Origin: Phycomyces blakesleeanus NRRL 1555(-)
Lineage: Eukaryota > Mucoromycota > Mucoromycetes > Mucorales > Phycomycetaceae
NCBI RefSeq assembly: GCF_001638985.1
Contig: NW_017265179.1
Location: 16,639-28,287, forward strand
Direction of reading: 5' to 3'
Length of the DNA stretch: 11,649 bases
The translations under genes and the position numbers were made by a program. The notes under the pieces are model-generated. The model had not been told where the DNA came from. It searched no databases and worked only from the letters and a program-made list of their open reading frames with translations. The first letter of the stretch is position 1; every line of letters begins with the position of its first letter. Below are positions 9,001-11,649 of this stretch, piece by piece.

Positions 9001-9069
9001 AACAAATCCCATGCTATTGGAAGAGCATTTAGAGCACTTGCATTCTGAATTGTTGTTGTTGTTTGACAT
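6008..9069 (-). CDS. Element B Tnp2-like (CACTA/CMC) DDE transposase, four exons, one in-frame TAG
   Basis: Minus-strand exons 9069-8928, 8858-8775, 8694-8578 and 8514-6008 (2850 nt, 950 codons with stop); introns of 69, 80 and 63 bp, all GT-AG. Order: N-terminal CxCxxC...H zinc-finger-like segment (CKCSKC, RRHAQ); acidic linker to about residue 115; Cys-rich CGDCNKVY...ECC at about 194-211; Asp in NIDWFQPF (about 309, 7933-7931); Asp in CDIPAARK (about 400, 7660-7658); Cys pair CNKC; DPMHN (about 498-502); HLHLHL; Glu in FERCNG (about 657, 6889-6887). This order matches the D-D-C2C-MH-HH-E layout known for CMC and RAG1-like transposases. A C-terminal region YAGQIQYLF...HVFAYVQWY is shared with element A. 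The TAG at 7420-7418 splits the frame within GVR*SEL; no ATG follows directly. An in-frame ATG at 9159 could add 30 residues, but 9069 gives a cleaner N-terminus. Confidence 0.88.
6661..6720 (-). repeat. Perfect 30-bp tandem duplication inside the transposase gene
   Basis: 6661-6690 and 6691-6720 are identical. On the coding strand they give two copies of a ten-residue Ser/Thr-rich unit (TSTSTANSIT type), flanked by further degenerate Ser/Thr units. The element A protein lacks this stretch at the same place, so it is a lineage-specific, in-frame linker expansion between the catalytic core and the C-terminal region. Confidence 0.9.
7418..7420 (-). other. In-frame TAG in the element B transposase
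   Basis: Minus-strand reading is GGT GTC CGA TAG TCA GAA. The element A protein has TGG at the equivalent of the TAG and a TGA at the equivalent of CGA. The ancestral codon is most simply TGG (Trp), so this is a G-to-A change. It is the only stop in 950 codons of the gene model. Confidence 0.9.
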
Positions 9070-9623
9070 ATTGTGTGCGTGTGTTTTATTTTTTAAGTCT
9101 TTAGAATTGACAAGAATAGAAAATTGTTCAGGAACACAATTTAATATATATCTTTCCAAATTATACCAGCTTCCAAAATGACATAGTTTATTCCGGTTAT
9201 TAAAATGGGCAGTTCTCTAAACAGTAATTGATTGCCTCATTCTAAAATACAATAATACACGCTTTTGTTAAAACATGTCGTCATGTACATTTTATTGGCT
9301 GTAGAGCATATACAACAAAAATATTTGTAGTAATATCACGACCATTAACCTCATCATACTTATAAATAAATATTACAACAATAAAAAGCTTTATTATCTC
9401 ACTCAAAAGATATCATTTGGCTTAAGTTTCCTACAACTATTGACTCTGCGACATGGCTACAAGTCCCAAAAAGAAATCTCGCAGACATTTTTTACAAAAA
9501 AGAGTAAACTCGTTTTTTTATCCAATAAAACAGACCGAGCATTATCATCGCCGTCGAAAATAAAAAGACAAAAGTGATGGAAATTTAAGCTACCACTCCA
9601 CAAATAATAGTACCCTACGCCAT
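9070..9623 (-). promoter_or_regulatory. Right arm of element B, upstream of the transposase
   Basis: No convincing gene in 554 bp. Reading toward the transposase, AT-rich TATA-like strings lie at about 9145-9170, and ATTGG, an inverted CCAAT box, at about 9294. One copy of the left-arm motif ATATCATT is at 9410-9417. The first ATG before the gene (9159) is in frame with it. Apart from the terminal repeat I see no clear inverted match to the left arm. Confidence 0.4.
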
Positions 9624-9650
9624 AGATGAAATTACCCTATTTTTCCAGTG
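9624..9650 (-). repeat. Right terminal inverted repeat of element B
   Basis: 27 bp ending TTTTTCCAGTG, a perfect reverse complement of 2843-2869. It is followed directly by the TGC duplication. Inside this boundary the two arms diverge at once. Confidence 0.95.
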
Positions 9651-9653
9651 TGC
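9651..9653. repeat. Target-site duplication TGC, right copy
   Basis: Second copy of the 3-bp duplication, directly after the CAGTG terminus at 9650. On the minus strand it is GCA, Ala 88 of the interrupted accessory protein. Confidence 0.9.
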
Positions 9654-9914
9654 AGCAACAGTGAGTTCGGCTCTCACAGGAGCAGCAAGGGGAGTTCTGG
9701 CCAAACTATCTATGGCACTGATGGTGTCGGTGCTGGTGGTGGCAAGAACGCCAATTCTGCCATTCATGTTGGTCAGAGTTTGCTCAACATTGCCAATCTG
9801 TCCTTTTACGGTAGACATATCAGCTCTCACAGTAGAAAGTATTTCCATAAGCTGCTGATTGGTAATCTCAACAGGACGAAGGGCAATTGCACGTTCACGT
9901 CTTGTGTTAGTCAT
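9651..9914 (-). pseudogene. Element A accessory gene, 5' part (exon 1 cut by element B)
   Basis: The minus-strand frame from ATG at 9914 gives MTNTRRERAIALRP, then a likely coiled coil (about residues 18-70, heptad Leu/Ile/Val), and reaches Ala 88 at the TGC duplication. Beyond it the frame runs a few codons into element B and stops, so the current 3' end is artificial. Its natural continuation is at 2839-2786. Like the element B accessory protein it begins MT plus basic residues, followed by a coiled coil, although the primary sequence there is poorly conserved. A 5'-UTR intron is likely (donor GTATGT at 10043, acceptor TAG ending at 9918, 3 nt before the ATG), as in element B. If transcribed, the present product would be a coiled-coil fragment without the basic exon 2, possibly able to bind the full-length relative. 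Confidence 0.8.
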
Positions 9915-10383
9915 TGTCTACAGAATATAATAAAATGAAAGGTTATAATAATTATTTTCAGATTATATTATTATTATTGCTGTCATTCTACAATTAAATT
10001 TATGTAAATTTAATTAAAAATAAATCGTATCAAGTTTACATACTTGAATTGTTAGAACAAGTGTATTGATTTGGGAGTATAAGTGTAGTAAGTAGCAAGA
10101 GAGTAAGAGCAAGGGAAAGTGTATTATATGAAAGGTATGATTATTATATATATTCAAAATATATTTGATATACGAATCTCTATTAATACTTCTTGTAATG
10201 ACTGGGATGTAAATCGGTTTTCATATTGCTTTGGGACTTGATGAAATCATTTTAGTCTTTTGTTTTAAACACACTTTTTTCTTTTTTTTTTAAGATTTTT
10301 TTTTTTACTTTTTTTATTCGTTTTTTGTTATTTCCCTCTTTTCTCTCTCTTTTCAATTCTTGTTATATTTGCAAATTTTTCTG
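9915..10383. promoter_or_regulatory. Divergent promoter region in element A
   Basis: The leftward side holds the 5'-UTR intron of the accessory gene (10043-9918). Around 10140-10170 is an AT-rich stretch with TCAAA-ATATA-TTTGA at 10154-10168. The rightward side is a very long pyrimidine-rich tract (about 10258-10370), ending at a splice donor (GTAAGA at 10384). The layout mirrors 4115-4527 in element B. No protein-coding frame is supported. Confidence 0.4.
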
Positions 10384-11203
10384 GTAAGATTGTTTTTGGT
10401 TCAAAATACTTCTTTACAAAGAACAAAAGAATTAATTTTTTTGTCTGTCATAGGTATTCTATCTGTTTCTCTCTCTTCACTCTTTACACTCGCAAGGTTT
10501 TATGGTAAGGCACTTTCTTTGTTTTAAAAGAAATATATACTTCTTTATGTATAACTAAAAAATAACAATATATTTTAATGTCATAGAAACTCACTCTTTG
10601 TCTCATTCTGATGCGCCATCTTCACAACAGTCATCCGGATTAGCCAGGGTTAGTAAATATACTTTATGCCATCATTCCATACAATCATTCTGACTTTTTT
10701 CTTTCTTTAATATAGGCCACATCGCCAAAAATACTCTCTACAATCAAACACGGATATTGACACGGTAATATTCTATTTTATTTTAATCTATTTCTTTTTA
10801 ATATTTATCTAACTGAATATAATTTCTATTATAGATGAACATCCCTCTTACGAACGTGCCATTCCTCAAGAACTTCCATCCCATGCTACCGTCATTGCCA
10901 TGGTAAGCCTTTTATTTACTTCTATAAATACAATAATATTATTTATACTGTATATTAATGTATATTCTCTACTAGAGACGATATTACCACTTTACAGATA
11001 ATATCTTGGTCTGCAAAGAAATCCTTTGCCTTTGGTATGTAAATCAATTATTCTATCACGCAATTCACAAAAATTAATTCTTTCCTATCGTTTTATAGTC
11101 AAAGAAATCATAATCCCGTGCTTTACTGTAAATGTTTTATTTCTTTGTCTATTTGTACTGGGTACTTCCAATGTAAGTATTAATTAGTCCATAAAATTTG
11201 CAG
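10384..11203 (+). other. Candidate multi-exon transcription unit in element A outer arm
   Basis: Regular strong GT-AG signals outline exons 10454-10504, 10587-10648, 10716-10764, 10835-10902, 10976-11034 and one starting at 11099 (perhaps to 11127). Introns are 10384-10453, 10505-10586, 10649-10715, 10765-10834, 10903-10975, 11035-11098 and perhaps 11128-11203, all 64-82 bp. One phase is continuous across exons 1-6 (segments THSLSHSDAPSSQQ, EHPSYERAIPQEL, RRYYHFTDNILVC) except for a TGA in the third exon. So it is a decayed gene, a gene whose start lies after that TGA, or a spliced non-coding RNA. No clear start codon precedes exon 1. It faces outward, like the locus at 4114-3578 of element B, though protein similarity between them is weak at best. 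I do not recognise a family. Confidence 0.4.
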
Positions 11204-11353
11204 TATAAAACACGCACGCACTCCCATCACTAATGTTTTATCTATTCTCAAAGAGTACTGCTCTTACCCCTAAAAAAAGGTAACGAGCACCTCATTTTCT
11301 TCAGGTATTTGTTTTTTGTAGAAAATTTTTCATCCCAAATATAACAAGCTTGC

Positions 11354-11470
11354 CGAGCAAGAAGTAGCCGAGAATATAGAATAGCTTTATTAGATTTGAA
11401 ACCTAGAAACATTCTATTCTTTCCAATAAAAATAAAAGCATAAACTATTACCAACCTAACAAGAACGGGA
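11354..11470 (+). repeat. Block shared with element B left arm
   Basis: Begins CGAGCAAGAAGTA (11354-11366), identical to minus 3530-3518 of element B, and continues through ATAGCT, CTAGAAA and AATAAAA in the same order with small gaps. It is an outer-arm feature kept while flanking sequence diverged, so it may mark a transcript 3' end or a functional arm element. Confidence 0.6.
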
Positions 11471-11556
11471 AACCAAATAAATAAAGAACATATTACTGGT
11501 CCATAATTTTAAAGACGTGTTTTTATGCTGTTGATGATTGGAGGTTTTAAAGAACT

Positions 11557-11595
11557 GTCAGTATAGGTGGTCAGTAAAGGTGGTCAGTAAAGGTG
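11557..11595 (+). repeat. Three tandem copies of a 13-bp unit
   Basis: Units GTCAGTATAGGTG (11557-11569), GTCAGTAAAGGTG (11570-11582) and GTCAGTAAAGGTG (11583-11595), followed by a partial AGGTG. The array lies about 200 bp outward of the shared block. The GGTTTTTT array of element B sits a similar distance from its copy of the block, but the repeat sequences differ. Confidence 0.9.
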
Positions 11596-11649
11596 AGGTG
11601 TAGTACAGATAAACCATTGGAGCAATATACATGATGTAATCCGTCTTTG

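Larger units (their letters stand above)
2843..9650. mobile_element. Element B: complete CACTA-type transposon inserted in element A
   Basis: The element is bounded by perfect 27-bp inverted repeats (2843-2869 and 9624-9650) that start CACTG and end CAGTG, with TGC duplicated outside each end. Removing 2843-9650 plus one TGC joins an open minus-strand frame from 9914 directly into the frame at 2839-2786, restoring exon 1 of the element A accessory gene. That is independent support for the exact ends. Inside are two full genes in tail-to-tail orientation, an accessory gene (4528-5800) and a transposase (9069-6008), plus a long left arm with repeats and a small multi-exon locus. Identical terminal repeats and an intact duplication suggest a fairly recent insertion. 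The single TAG in the transposase raises the question of whether it is autonomous. Confidence 0.95.
1..11649. mobile_element. Element A: older CACTA-like transposon, both ends outside the window
   Basis: Everything outside 2840-9650 can be read as one transposon with the same gene order as element B: transposase (+, from before base 1 to 1786), accessory gene on the opposite strand facing it (start at 9914, end at 1920), and an outward-transcribed multi-exon locus beyond the accessory gene. About 4.8 kb of it is present once element B is removed. Neither terminus is visible, so the family assignment rests on gene homology and order. A sequence block shared with element B lies about 690 bp from B's terminus; by analogy the right end of A would fall a few hundred bases past the window. 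Its accessory gene is split by element B, so this copy cannot make an intact accessory protein unless B is removed by excision or splicing. Confidence 0.7.
11204..11649. other. Outer arm of element A, no confident gene
   Basis: AT-rich DNA containing the block shared with element B (11354-11470) and a 13-bp tandem repeat (11557-11595). The longest open frames here are short, AT-rich and without family resemblance. No CACTG-type terminus is present before the window ends. Confidence 0.5.

Noticed and set aside
9615..9653. Natural C-terminus HWKNRVISSMA for the minus-strand frame starting at 9914
   Set aside because: These residues are encoded by the target duplication and the terminal repeat of element B. 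The true continuation is at 2839-2786.
10192..10260. Short plus-strand ATG frames before the multi-exon locus in element A as its start codon
   Set aside because: ATG at about 10198 and the later ATG near 10241 both hit stops within a few codons, and neither connects to the downstream exon phase.
11583..11607. GGTGAGGTGTAG as a possible right terminus of element A
   Set aside because: It does not end in CAGTG or TAGTG, the partner terminus is outside the window, and comparison with element B predicts the end several hundred bases further on.

Overview
The window looks like repeat-rich DNA from an early-diverging filamentous fungus. I favour Mucoromycota, Mucorales-like (Phycomyces is a candidate), but this is an inference from AT-rich spacers, many short GT-AG introns (about 53-126 bp) and the style of the transposases. 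No host housekeeping gene, rRNA, tRNA or CRISPR array was seen.

The main result is a nested pair of CACTA-type (CMC superfamily) DNA transposons. The inner one, element B, is complete at 2843-9650 (6808 bp). It has perfect 27-bp terminal inverted repeats beginning CACTG and a 3-bp target duplication, TGC, on both sides. It sits in an exon of a gene belonging to an older related element A, which fills the rest of the window and runs off both ends.

Layout: 2-1786 (+) element A transposase, 5' end outside the window; 1920-2842 (-) 3' part of element A accessory gene; 2843-9650 element B, containing a left arm with subterminal repeats, a short tandem array and a small outward-transcribed multi-exon locus (2843-4114), an accessory gene (4528-5800, +, four coding exons), a transposase gene (9069-6008, -, four exons) and a right arm; 9651-9914 (-) the severed 5' part of element A accessory gene; 9915-11649 element A outer arm with a second outward-facing multi-exon locus and a 13-bp tandem repeat.

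Both elements carry the same module: a Tnp2-like DDE transposase facing tail-to-tail a small coiled-coil/basic accessory protein. The two accessory genes share four coding exons, phase-0 introns, a 102-codon second exon and a 5'-UTR intron ending 3 nt before the ATG. I infer a TnpA-like DNA-binding partner of the transposase. Each transposase frame is open except for one stop codon, and the two stops lie in adjacent codons of the same conserved motif.
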